Of a stretch of 45,713 nt of DNA, positions 39,011 to 45,713 are shown piece after piece. The stretch is from NCBI GenBank assembly GCA_000585075.1, contig JEMY01000036.1, positions 35 to 45,747 of the forward strand. Direction: 5' to 3'. Both the position numbers and the translations under genes were made by a program. This DNA comes from Candidatus Accumulibacter regalis. Its GTDB lineage: Bacteria; Pseudomonadota; Gammaproteobacteria; Burkholderiales; Rhodocyclaceae. Every line of letters starts with the position of its first letter. Within the stretch, counting starts at the first letter, position 1. A model generated the notes under the pieces. It had not been told where the DNA came from. It saw only the letters and a program-made list of their open reading frames with translations, and searched no databases.

Positions 39011-39897
39011 AGCCAGGCGGCGCCACGGACGCCGGAAGAGTCGCCATGCACGTTGCGCAACAGCCGCGTGCGAATGACGTCGGAGAAGACGTGCGCCGCC
39101 CAGAGTCGCGGCACGCTGTCATAAAGGCGCTCGATATTCGACAGTCCGCCACCGAGCACGATGACCTGTGGATCGAGAATATTCACCACCTGCGCCAGGG
39201 CCTTGGCCAGGCGCCGCTCGTAGCGCGCCAGCGTCTGCTCGCAGGCCGGGTCGCCGGCCGCGGCCGCGGCGCAGACCTGCTCGGCGGCGAGCGCCTGGCC
39301 GCCATGGCGCAGGTGATCGGCGCACAGCGCCGGACCCGACAGCCAGGTTTCGACGCAGCCGAGTCGCCCGCAGTAGCAGCGCGCCGGCGACCGGCTTTCC
39401 TCTTCCAAAAGGGGCAAGGGGTTATGCCCCCATTCGCCGGCAATGCGGTTGGCGCCAGCGAGAACGCCTTGCCTGACGACGATGCCGCCGCCGACGCCAG
39501 TGCCGAGAATCACGCCGAAGACCACCTCTGCCCCCTCGCCGGCGCCGTCGATGGCTTCCGAAAGGGCAAAGCAGTTGGCGTCGTTGGCCAGGCGAATTTC
39601 GCGTTGCAGCAGCGCCTGCAGATCCTCGCGCAACGCCTCGCCGATCAGGCAGGTCGAGTTGGCGTTCTTGATCCGCCCGTCAAGGGTCGATTCGGCGCCG
39701 GGCACGCCGATGCCGACGCTGCCGCTCTGGCCAAGCTCGCTTTCCGCCGTCTCGACCAGCTCGCCGACCGCCCGCAGCGTACCGTGGTAATCGCCCTGCG
39801 GCGTCGGACAGCGCCGCCGCAGCAAGACCCCGCCCGCGCCGTCGAGCGCGATCAGTTCAATCTTGCTGCCGCCAAGGTCTATCCCAATCCTTAACAT
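38995..39897 (-). CDS. mak: Fructokinase, ROK family (Mak type)
   Basis: A sugar kinase that phosphorylates fructose with ATP. Starting at the ATG at 39897 (MLRIGIDLGGSKIELIALDG) it has 300 residues. The ROK motifs are complete: DLGGSK (phosphate 1), LANDANCFALSEA, GTGVGGGIV, the zinc motif GEWGHNPLP with CYCGRLGCVETWLSG, and VIVLGGGLSN. The C-terminus HGDSSGVRGAAWLW is nearly that of E. coli Mak (YajF), as is KNANST, so fructokinase rather than glucokinase or NagK is favoured. It would feed fructose-6-phosphate to the phosphofructokinase in this window. Confidence 0.9.
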   Translation of the reverse strand: MLRIGIDLGGSKIELIALDGAGGVLLRRRCPTPQGDYHGTLRAVGELVETAESELGQSGSVGIGVPGAESTLDGRIKNANSTCLIGEALREDLQALLQREIRLANDANCFALSEAIDGAGEGAEVVFGVILGTGVGGGIVVRQGVLAGANRIAGEWGHNPLPLLEEESRSPARCYCGRLGCVETWLSGPALCADHLRHGGQALAAEQVCAAAAAGDPACEQTLARYERRLAKALAQVVNILDPQVIVLGGGLSNIERLYDSVPRLWAAHVFSDVIRTRLLRNVHGDSSGVRGAAWLWSEN

Positions 39898-40025
39898 GCT
39901 GTATAAACGAGACTTGGTAGTCACACCATCACCACTAGCTACGCAGCGAGTGTAGTGTTGCCTTCTTGACGAGACTTTAAGAAGCTTGAAGGCTGCGGGG
40001 AATCCGGCGCCCGTCCCGCACCCAC

Positions 40026-40154
40026 CGTCATTGCGAGGAGGCGTAGCCGACGCGGTAGTCCAGTGCCATTCTCTCACGGCCTTTCCGCCGCATCGCCAAT
40101 GCGCCGCGCTAAATCTCTGGATTGGCGCGTCGGCTGCGCCTCCTCGCAATGACG
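40026..40154. repeat. Dispersed inverted-repeat element, copy A
   Basis: Left arm 40026-40054 (begins CGTCATTGCGAGGAGGCG) and right arm 40126-40154 (ends CGCCTCCTCGCAATGACG) are reverse complements over 29 bases with one mismatch, separated by 71 bases. The same arms occur at 45497-45531. Arms of the GTCATTGCGAGG type are recurrent palindromic elements in many bacterial genomes. The flanks also share similarity with copy B: TTCTTGACGAGACTTT before it and TTTGACGAGGCTTTCAGC after it. Confidence 0.85.
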
Positions 40155-41048
40155 CGTCGGCTGATGTCGTGCTGCGGCATCTTTGACGAGGCTTTCAGCA
40201 GAGCAGACCTGCAAACGGCGCACGATCGTTGACCGGGCTGAAGTTCGTCAGCTCCACACGGCGGGCAAGACTGCACTAGCCGCGCGCCGACAGCCAGCGC
40301 TCTCCGTCTCCGGCCGCCGATAGTTCGACGATGATAGGCTTCGGTCCGACGCAACCCGAGGGCGGCAAGCGGATCCAGACGAGGTCCAACAAGCGATTCT
40401 TCCCCATGCTGCCCCTGCTTAGTCCGCTCGAACCATTCTTCACGCAGAAGTGGCGGCCGAGCGAGATCGCGCTGGTTAAGTGACATCACGGCGAAGGGGC
40501 GGGTGCTCTTTGGTAGCGCACAGTTCGCACCGATGACCGCGGCCGACCGGGCCGTTCAGGTGGCGCTCGAGACGCGTGGCAAGGCCGGGCTGGAGCAGCT
40601 CTCGAATACCGTTGTAAAGGGCATCGATGCGGCGAAGTCTGTAAACGGATGGGAAGTACGGGCGGACGTAGTCAGCGCCGGGGTACTGCTGCCGGCCGAT
40701 GGGGGCAGGGTGGAAAAGAGCCTTGCCGCCGTTGCGGGTAGCTCCATCACCCTATCCGTGCTGACGCCAGGCGGCCTCATAGTGAAGCCCGAGGGGTTTC
40801 ACCAAGGTGCAACGATCACTCGAGCAGGGACTGGCCCGCCGACGGGTCACCCTGGATCCCGCCGAACGAAGCGATCCATCGAGGTAGCCGACCCCACCAA
40901 TCGACGGCTGCATAGCACTCGCCCCACGCGGCGGACTGGCATCGGCGAAACTCCGCGAGCCGGACGAAACATGGGTTCCGTTGCAGAGCGGCGATATCGC
41001 GCGACGAACTCGGCGGACGTGGCTTTGCGATCCGGAAAGGGATCGCAC

Positions 41049-41078
41049 TTGGCTAACCTGGCCAAGCAGAGCTAAACT
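41049..41078 (+). promoter_or_regulatory. Possible promoter of the toxin-antitoxin pair
   Basis: TTGGCT (41049-41054), 18 bases, then TAAACT (41073-41078), about 35 bases before the antitoxin ATG. Both boxes are moderate matches. Antitoxins of this kind normally repress their own promoter; no operator palindrome is obvious. Confidence 0.3.
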
Positions 41079-41113
41079 GCAGCTATCCGGGGTCGTTCTG
41101 GAAGGAAGTCACA

Positions 41114-41359
41114 ATGCAAGTCAACATGCTCGAGGCCAAGAACCAGCTATCGAAACTGGTACAGGCAGCGCTGGCGGGTGAGGACGTCGTCATTGCCAAC
41201 AACGGCGTCCCGGTCGTCAGGCTGGTGAAGGTCGGCGCGCCGAAGGTTGCGCGCCAGCCCGGCGCGTGGGCTGCCTTGCCCCCGGCTGAGGCGGATTGGG
41301 ATGCGCCTGCGACCAATGCCGCCATCGCCGACGAACTCACCGGTGGCGGTATATCGTGA
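41114..41359 (+). CDS. vapB: Antitoxin, Phd/YefM (VapB-type)
   Basis: An 81-residue antitoxin. The N-terminal MLEAKNQLSKLVQAALAGED and VVIANNGVPVVRLV form the DNA-binding Phd/YefM fold that represses the operon; the C-terminal part (about 50-81) would wrap and neutralise the toxin. AAGGAAG lies six bases before the ATG. The stop TGA overlaps the toxin ATG (TGATG), the usual coupling for such pairs. Confidence 0.92.
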   Translation: MQVNMLEAKNQLSKLVQAALAGEDVVIANNGVPVVRLVKVGAPKVARQPGAWAALPPAEADWDAPATNAAIADELTGGGIS

Positions 41360-41736
41360 TGCGCTACCTGCTCGACACCCATCTGATCTATTGGTGGATG
41401 ACGGGCGACGAGCGTCTGGGCGAGACCACACGAGCCCTCATCGCACGATCCGACATCACGGTCAGCACGGCCAGCGTGTGGGAAATGGTGTTGAAAAACG
41501 CCAAAGGCAAGCTGCCCTTACCGCAGGGCGCCATTGGCGAACAACTCGAAGCGCAGGGCTTTGTCTTGCTGCCGATCCTCCCGCGCCACATCGAAGCCGT
41601 GCGCAGCCTGAGCTGCGCGCACGTCGACCCATTCGATCGATTGCTTGTCGCGCAGGCGAAAGACGAGCGACTGACGTTGCTGACCCGCGATTCGGCAATA
41701 CTGGAATTGGAACTGGACGAGGTGGAGAAGGCTTGA
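41359..41736 (+). CDS. vapC: Toxin, PIN-domain ribonuclease (VapC)
   Basis: A 125-residue PIN-domain toxin that cleaves RNA when not bound by the antitoxin. The acidic active-site residues are visible: D in YLLDTHLIYWW, E in SVWEMVLK, D in DPFDRLLVAQA and D in LLTRDSAI. The start at 41359 is coupled to the antitoxin stop. This pair, in a repeat-bearing accessory region, has probably been acquired horizontally. Confidence 0.92.
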   Translation: MRYLLDTHLIYWWMTGDERLGETTRALIARSDITVSTASVWEMVLKNAKGKLPLPQGAIGEQLEAQGFVLLPILPRHIEAVRSLSCAHVDPFDRLLVAQAKDERLTLLTRDSAILELELDEVEKA

Positions 41737-41907
41737 CCGCCGGCCGTTGGCGCCTGCAAGACTTGGCCCCCAACGGGCACTCGCCTTGACCTGCACCTCC
41801 GGGCGCGACGACCATGGTCGGGCAGTCACGAGCGGAGGCCTGACCCTGCGCGCATGCCCCGTGCTCGCGTATCATTCGATATATACAAGCATTAATAAGA
41901 TCGGGGT

Positions 41908-42258
41908 ATGAAAAGATTGATGGTTGCGCTGATGTCAATTGTGGGTGTAGTTGCTTCATTCCCCCCGTATGGACTTGCTGACGAAGCAAGGCGCGATATG
42001 CTAAAGAAATCTTTGGTGGAGAAATCTCCGTGGAACTTCAGCAATCAGGACGTGTATCTAGTTCTTCAATGGAGAACCTCTCCTGAGGGGAAACTAGAGC
42101 CAATGTCCTCGCACAGACCTGATGTTTGGACTGTTGAGGAATTCACTGCCGACGATACCCTCGTCCGTCCGTCCACGGCGGGCGGTAACACTGTGACCTT
42201 CTATCTAGATGAACATGGACAGGCAGCACATTCACTCGAAAAACCCCTCCGTTTTTAA
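41908..42258 (+). CDS. Small exported hypothetical protein, lower GC
   Basis: A 116-residue protein with a signal peptide (MKRLMVALMSIVGVVASFPP, cleavage likely after GLA near 24). The mature part begins DEARRDMLKKSL and contains VYLVLQWRTSPEGKLEPM; I do not recognise it. The gene and its upstream region are visibly less GC-rich and use A/T-ending codons unlike the neighbours, suggesting recent acquisition. The ribosome binding site is weak (GGGG four bases before the ATG). A row of hairpins follows. Confidence 0.7.
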   Translation: MKRLMVALMSIVGVVASFPPYGLADEARRDMLKKSLVEKSPWNFSNQDVYLVLQWRTSPEGKLEPMSSHRPDVWTVEEFTADDTLVRPSTAGGNTVTFYLDEHGQAAHSLEKPLRF

Positions 42259-42288
42259 GTCAAAAAAAGCCGAGTAAGCATCCTCTGG

Positions 42289-42354
42289 CAAAGCCGGGGC
42301 CTTTGGTTTGTAAGCCGCTCAAAGCGGTAATCCGGGGTCGCTAAGGCGGCCCCG
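42289..42354 (+). ncRNA. Structured leader or small RNA candidate upstream of the DUF1254 gene
   Basis: Three hairpins follow each other closely: CAAAG/CTTTG (42289-42305), CCGCT-CAA-AGCGG (42315-42327), and a 9-bp stem CGGGGTCGC/GCGGCCCCG around TAAG (42333-42354, one G-U pair). None is followed by a T tract, so this is not an ordinary terminator. It could be a 5' leader of the gene at 42457 or the end of the preceding transcript. It does not match a riboswitch I know. Confidence 0.4.
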
Positions 42355-42456
42355 AAGTTGAGACACCGGCAATGATCAATCAGCGCCACGGGTTTATCTA
42401 CTCCAGCCGCTGATCCCTAAGAAAGAAAGAAGGAATCTCAGACGAAAGGAAAGGAA

Positions 42457-43974
42457 ATGAAAACCGGCTTCACAAAATGCCTTCTCGCGGCAGCACTACC
42501 GTGTGTGTTGTGGGCAACCACCAGCTACGCAGCAAGCCCACAGCAAATGAAGATGACAACCCCCATCGCGCCTGGCGTTATGGTGCCGGACAAGATCGAA
42601 ACATCCATCGGTACTCTAAACCTGAACTATGGCTATCCCGATGACGCGACCACGCAGAAAGTCTATGACAACCTGGATGCCTCGCGAGCGCTGCAGGCTT
42701 ACCTGCTGGCCATCCCGATAGTGAACCAGGCCGGCATGCGTGCCACGCTCCGCCAATTTGGACCAGCGAACCAGACAAATGTGATCTGGGAAGACCTCGT
42801 CGATTCGAAAACCGTAGAACTGACGGCGAACGACAACACGGTATACAGCTTTATTTGGCTGGATACGAAAAAAGGGCCGCTGGTCGTGGAGATTCCGCCC
42901 ATGGTCCTGGGGCTCGTTGATGACTTCTGGTATCGCTGGGTTGCCGACGTCGGCATCACGGGTCCCGACAAGGGCAAGGGTGGCAAATACCTGATCCTGC
43001 CGCCGGGCTACAAAGGCGAAGTACCCAAGGGGTATTTCGTTGTGCGGCCGAGTACCTATGGCACGTGGATGCCGTTTCGCTCCTTTCTCGTCGATGGCTC
43101 GACCAAACCCGGCGTCGAGTCGGCCAAGAAGCATCTGAAAATCTATCAGCTTTCCGATGCGGCCAATCCTCCAGAGGTCAAGTTCGTCAATGCCTCCGGC
43201 ATTCCCGCGAACTTTGTCCCGCCCGGGGACTACGCCTTCTGGGGTCTGCTGAACGAAGTCATTCAGGAGGAACCCAGTGAGGGAAGTGATCCCACCACGC
43301 TTGGTCTGTTTGCCGCCATCGGTATCGAAAAAGGCAAGCCCTTCAGTCCCGATGATCGAATGAAGAAGATTCTGACGGACGCCGCGAATATCGGCGCTGT
43401 AACCGCGCGGGCGATTGCTTTCAGGATGCGCGAAAAAGAAGCCTTCTTCTATCCGAACAGCCCGTGGCGTCTGCCCTTCTTTGGCGGCTATAAGTTCGAG
43501 GTTTCACCCGGTGTGGCCAATTTGGATGGAGCAGCCTTCTTTTACTATTTCGCCACCGGCGTCACACCTGCCATGGCGGAGAAGATGGTCGGCAAAGGTT
43601 CGCAGTATCCTTGGTCCGCACAGGATGCCGCCGGCAACCCGTTTGATGGCGGGAAAAACTACAGGCTGCATTTGCCGCCGAATATTCCAGTCAAAGACTT
43701 CTGGTCAGTCATCGTTTATGACAACCAGACGCGTTCGATGGTCCAGACCGACCAGCGCTTCCCTAGTGTCAGTAGCCAGAACAAGGATATGGTCGTCAAC
43801 AAGGATGGCTCGGTCGATGTCTATTTTGGCCCCAAGGCTCCGGCCGGAAAGGAAGGTAATTGGGTGCAGACCATTCCCGGAAAGGGCTGGTTCATGATCC
43901 TGCGACTGTATGGCCCTCTTGAGTCGTGGTTTGACAAGACGTGGAAGCCGGGCGAGATTGAGTTGGTGCGCTAA
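42457..43974 (+). CDS. Exported DUF1254/DUF1214 protein
   Basis: A 505-residue secreted protein with signal peptide (MKTGFTKCLLAAALPCVLWA, cleavage after YAA near 26). An N-terminal DUF1254 domain (about 60-185, TVYSFIWLDTKKGPLVVEIP) is followed by DUF1214 (about 385-490: YRLHLPPNIPVKDFWSVIVY, FPSVSSQNKDM, DVYFGPKAPAGKEGNW). These pairs are common in bacteria, with no settled function. The ribosome binding site AAAGGAAA is good. A terminator follows its stop. Confidence 0.92.
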   Translation: MKTGFTKCLLAAALPCVLWATTSYAASPQQMKMTTPIAPGVMVPDKIETSIGTLNLNYGYPDDATTQKVYDNLDASRALQAYLLAIPIVNQAGMRATLRQFGPANQTNVIWEDLVDSKTVELTANDNTVYSFIWLDTKKGPLVVEIPPMVLGLVDDFWYRWVADVGITGPDKGKGGKYLILPPGYKGEVPKGYFVVRPSTYGTWMPFRSFLVDGSTKPGVESAKKHLKIYQLSDAANPPEVKFVNASGIPANFVPPGDYAFWGLLNEVIQEEPSEGSDPTTLGLFAAIGIEKGKPFSPDDRMKKILTDAANIGAVTARAIAFRMREKEAFFYPNSPWRLPFFGGYKFEVSPGVANLDGAAFFYYFATGVTPAMAEKMVGKGSQYPWSAQDAAGNPFDGGKNYRLHLPPNIPVKDFWSVIVYDNQTRSMVQTDQRFPSVSSQNKDMVVNKDGSVDVYFGPKAPAGKEGNWVQTIPGKGWFMILRLYGPLESWFDKTWKPGEIELVR

Positions 43975-43998
43975 TCGCCTTGCAGCAGTATTTTCAGC

Positions 43999-44020
43999 GG
44001 GCGCTTCGGCGCCCATTTTC
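43999..44020 (+). terminator. Terminator after the DUF1254 gene
   Basis: GGGCGC-TTCG-GCGCCC (43999-44014) forms a stable tetraloop hairpin followed by ATTTTC, 25 bases after the stop codon. Confidence 0.7.
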
Positions 44021-44195
44021 TCGTCTCGCCTGTGAATGACCGCTTCCCTGGCTACAAGACGATTCCTGACCATGGACCGAACCCTCCTGTGGGTGAACGT
44101 GGCTCGGATTATGCCAACAATTGCTGGCCTGGGGCCCTGATATTTACTGTTCGGCTCGTTCAGAGGGCTTGCGTTTCTGCACTGCGCAAAAAAGA

Positions 44196-44223
44196 TTGAC
44201 CTCGGGCGGTGTCGCCCTACAAT
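44196..44223 (+). promoter_or_regulatory. Sigma70-type promoter of the SnoaL-like gene
   Basis: TTGACC (44196-44201), 16 bases, then TACAAT (44218-44223). Transcription would start near 44230, about 115 bases before the GTG start. The rest of the gap 43975-44345 contains only the terminator above and no gene. Confidence 0.5.
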
Positions 44224-44345
44224 CCCCACAGCGACGGTGATCGCGGCGGTAGACGCAATGCCGGCGTTGACGCTTGCCGCAAACCTTCGCCAGCAGAATC
44301 GGTCTCAGCAGCAGTCAGACGGTTGACCAGGAAGGAGAGCCTGCC

Positions 44346-44747
44346 GTGAGCAATATTGCCAGAGTTCGAGAGATCTACACAGCGTTCGCCAGCGGCGACG
44401 TTCCGACCATCCTGAGTCACTTGCGCGAGGATGTGATTTGGGAATACGACAAGCAAGACGCCGGAATCCCCTGGCTTGTGCCGCGGCATGGGCGAAATGA
44501 GGTGCCGAAGTTCTTTCAGGCGCTGGGTGGCCTGGATCTCCGGAAGTTCCAGCCCAAGACCCTGCTCGAATCCGGCAACATTGTCGTTGCCCTCAACGAC
44601 ATCGTGTTTGTGGTCAAGGCGACCGGCAAGGAAGTCGTCGAAGAAGACGAAGTTCACATCTGGCACTTTGACAGCGACGGACAGGTGACGAAGTTCTGTC
44701 ACAAGACAGATACGCACGAACACTGGGTCGCCCTTCGCGGGAGCTGA
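44346..44747 (+). CDS. SnoaL/NTF2-like protein
   Basis: A 133-residue single-domain protein of the SnoaL (ketosteroid-isomerase-like, NTF2 fold) group. The pattern is typical: N-terminal helix VREIYTAFASGDVPTILSHL, then DVIWEYD, a loop PRHGRNEVPKFFQAL, and C-terminal strands ending EVHIWHFDSDGQVTKFCH. The start is the GTG at 44346, after GGAGAG with good spacing. The substrate is unknown. Confidence 0.85.
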   Translation: MSNIARVREIYTAFASGDVPTILSHLREDVIWEYDKQDAGIPWLVPRHGRNEVPKFFQALGGLDLRKFQPKTLLESGNIVVALNDIVFVVKATGKEVVEEDEVHIWHFDSDGQVTKFCHKTDTHEHWVALRGS

Positions 44748-44910
44748 TCGAACGCGGGGGGCGGCTTTTTGATTCGCCCGTCCAGACGTTACGCGCCACA
44801 GCGTTTGCCGAGGCTGGCTGCACCTTGCGCACCAGGAGCAGTCGAGAGACAACGTCGGAACCCAGCGATGCATGACCACTTACGACCGACAAGCAAGGAG
44901 AGAAGCAGCC

Positions 44911-45357
44911 ATGGCCACCAGTACCGTTCGTTTTCACCGCATCTTGCGCGCGCCGCCGGAGCGCGTCTACCGCGCCTTCCTCGATCCCATGGCGATGGCC
45001 AAGTGGATTCCCCCGAACGGATTCACGTGCACCGTGCACCATATGGAGGCCAGGGTCGGTGGCACGTTCAGAATGTCGTTCACCAACTTTGCCAGCGAGC
45101 AGATCCACTCCTTCGGCGGCGAGTACCTCGAACTCATCCCCAATGAACTGATCCGCTACACCGACAGCTTCGAGGATCCGAACCTGGCGGGCGTCCTGCA
45201 GGTAACGGTCTCGCTCAGGGCGGTGTCGTGTGGCAGCGAGCTGCATATCGTGCAGGAGGGAATTCCCGAAGTCATCCCCGTGGAGATGTGTTACCTGGGC
45301 TGGCAGGATTCGCTCGAGTCGCTCGCCAGACTCGTCGAGCCGGAAATCCGCGAGTGA
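44911..45357 (+). CDS. SRPBCC (AHSA1-like) protein
   Basis: A 148-residue START-like hydrophobic-pocket protein of the AHSA1 family. It begins VRFHRILRAPPERVYRAFLD (an activator-of-Hsp90 homologue pattern), with WIPPNGFTCTVHHMEARVGG and FTNFASEQIHSFGGEYLEL, and ends with the helix WQDSLESLARLVE. The start at 44911 follows AAGGAG at about ten bases; an ATG 13 codons upstream is less likely. It is downstream of the SnoaL-like gene by 163 bases. The ligand is unknown. Confidence 0.88.
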   Translation: MATSTVRFHRILRAPPERVYRAFLDPMAMAKWIPPNGFTCTVHHMEARVGGTFRMSFTNFASEQIHSFGGEYLELIPNELIRYTDSFEDPNLAGVLQVTVSLRAVSCGSELHIVQEGIPEVIPVEMCYLGWQDSLESLARLVEPEIRE

Positions 45358-45713
45358 CCGTGGTGCTGCGTTCTTGAGGAGACCTTCAACGGCCCTGACA
45401 GCCGCGTGAACGCCGTGTGGTGGCTGGCGGCTGGCCTTCGCCCGCTCGATCCCGCTGCCGTCGTCGCCAAATCCGGGCAACCATTCCCCAGCCACCGTCA
45501 TTGCGAGGAGGCGTCGCCTCCTCGCAATGACATGCTTGCGGGTGCGCTGCATCTACGACGACACTTTCAGCGAGCTGGATAGCCGCTCGAAACGATGCCG
45601 TCGCTGGAATTCTCGGCTTCCATACGGCGTGCAACGCGGCGCTAGCCGGGCTCCCGAGTTCGACAGTTCGCCGCCAAAAACAGCGTTTTTCGGGAGGCAT
45701 CCCACGTAACCAT
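45358..45713. other. Non-coding tail with repeat copy B
   Basis: The last 356 bases contain no supported gene. They carry the second copy of the composite repeat (about 45368-45580), and open frames here run through the repeat and are not credible. After 45600 the sequence shows nothing recognisable; a gene may begin beyond the edge. Confidence 0.6.
45497..45531. repeat. Dispersed inverted-repeat element, copy B (short form)
   Basis: GTCATTGCGAGGAGGCG (45497-45513) and its exact reverse complement (45515-45531) are separated by a single T. It is the same arm as copy A at 40026 but without the 71-base centre and with shorter arms, so it looks like a deletion or minimal form. Similar flanks occur on both sides (TTCTTGAGGAGACCTT at 45370-45385 and GACGACACTTTCAGC at 45558-45572). 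Confidence 0.85.

Larger units (their letters stand above)
39898..41113. other. Accessory, mostly non-coding stretch
   Basis: About 1.2 kb without a gene I can support. It begins with the composite repeat (39949-40200) whose core is an inverted repeat at 40026-40154. From 40200 to 41040 the sequence is a mosaic with only poor open frames; the longest (40503-41075, 190 residues) has no clear ribosome binding site and its second half is low-complexity Arg/Thr-rich, so it may be a decayed gene remnant. The end carries the vapB promoter. Confidence 0.5.

Noticed and set aside
40503-41075. A 190-residue + strand frame before vapB
   Set aside because: No convincing ribosome binding site, no family, and the second half is low-complexity Arg/Thr-rich; at most a decayed remnant.
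42281-42360. c-di-GMP (GEMM) riboswitch
   Set aside because: Only short fragments resemble the 3' half; the GNRA-tetraloop 5' half is absent and the helices do not match.
45386-45700. A 104-residue - strand frame at the end of the window
   Set aside because: It runs straight through the palindromic repeat and has no recognisable product.

Overview
This window is a GC-rich chromosomal segment from a betaproteobacterium, most likely a Rhodocyclales member of the Candidatus Accumulibacter type (polyphosphate-accumulating organisms). That is inferred from gene order (topB-smg-dprA-lysM / def-fmt-htpX; rsmB-DUF4390-ntrY-ntrX-trkA-trkH; hemE-priA) and from the amount of phosphate and pyrophosphate energy metabolism present (membrane H+-pyrophosphatase, exopolyphosphatase, tandem phosphofructokinase). 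No database search was possible.

Layout. 1-664 is a gene-free leader with a good sigma70-type promoter. 665-6448 holds an unusual energy cluster on the + strand: a divergent membrane pyrophosphatase, an unrecognised 254-residue protein, and a fused two-domain phosphofructokinase that looks animal/fungal in sequence. 6549-8108 is pyrF and a divergent small kinase-like gene whose stop codon lies inside the -10 box of the following tRNA promoter. 8125-8353 is a tRNA-Ala/tRNA-Glu operon with a terminator. 8564-10690 is a TPP riboswitch followed by thiC. 10907-13103 has a DUF1840 protein, rsuA and oxyR. A perfect parS site lies between the convergent oxyR and topB, and a second parS-type site lies 8 kb further on, at the end of an S1/P1-nuclease gene.

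13221-23129 carries the conserved block topB, smg, dprA and a LysM protein (- strand), def-fmt and htpX (+ strand), then a nuclease and a cation-diffusion-facilitator gene (- strand). 23220-31560 is a tightly packed + strand operon: rsmB, DUF4390, the NtrY/NtrX two-component pair (NtrX with a decayed ATPase domain), and the TrkA/TrkH potassium uptake system. hemE and priA follow, separated by a 337-bp AT-richer gap with a perfect DnaA box. With the two parS sites this suggests the region is close to the replication origin. 35075-38274 is ppx with two small candidate genes and a conserved unknown 410-residue protein. 38300-39897 is a YiiM-type MOSC protein and a Mak-type fructokinase (- strand).

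From about 39.9 kb to the end the region becomes accessory: sparse coding, two copies of a dispersed inverted-repeat element, a VapBC-type toxin-antitoxin pair, a lower-GC exported small protein, a DUF1254/DUF1214 exported protein with a structured leader, an NTF2/SnoaL-like protein and an SRPBCC protein. The energy genes fit together: PPi hydrolysis drives H+ export, PFK commits sugar phosphates to glycolysis, Mak feeds fructose-6-phosphate, Ppx acts on polyphosphate, and TrkAH could supply K+ as polyphosphate counter-ion. The last link is inference only.
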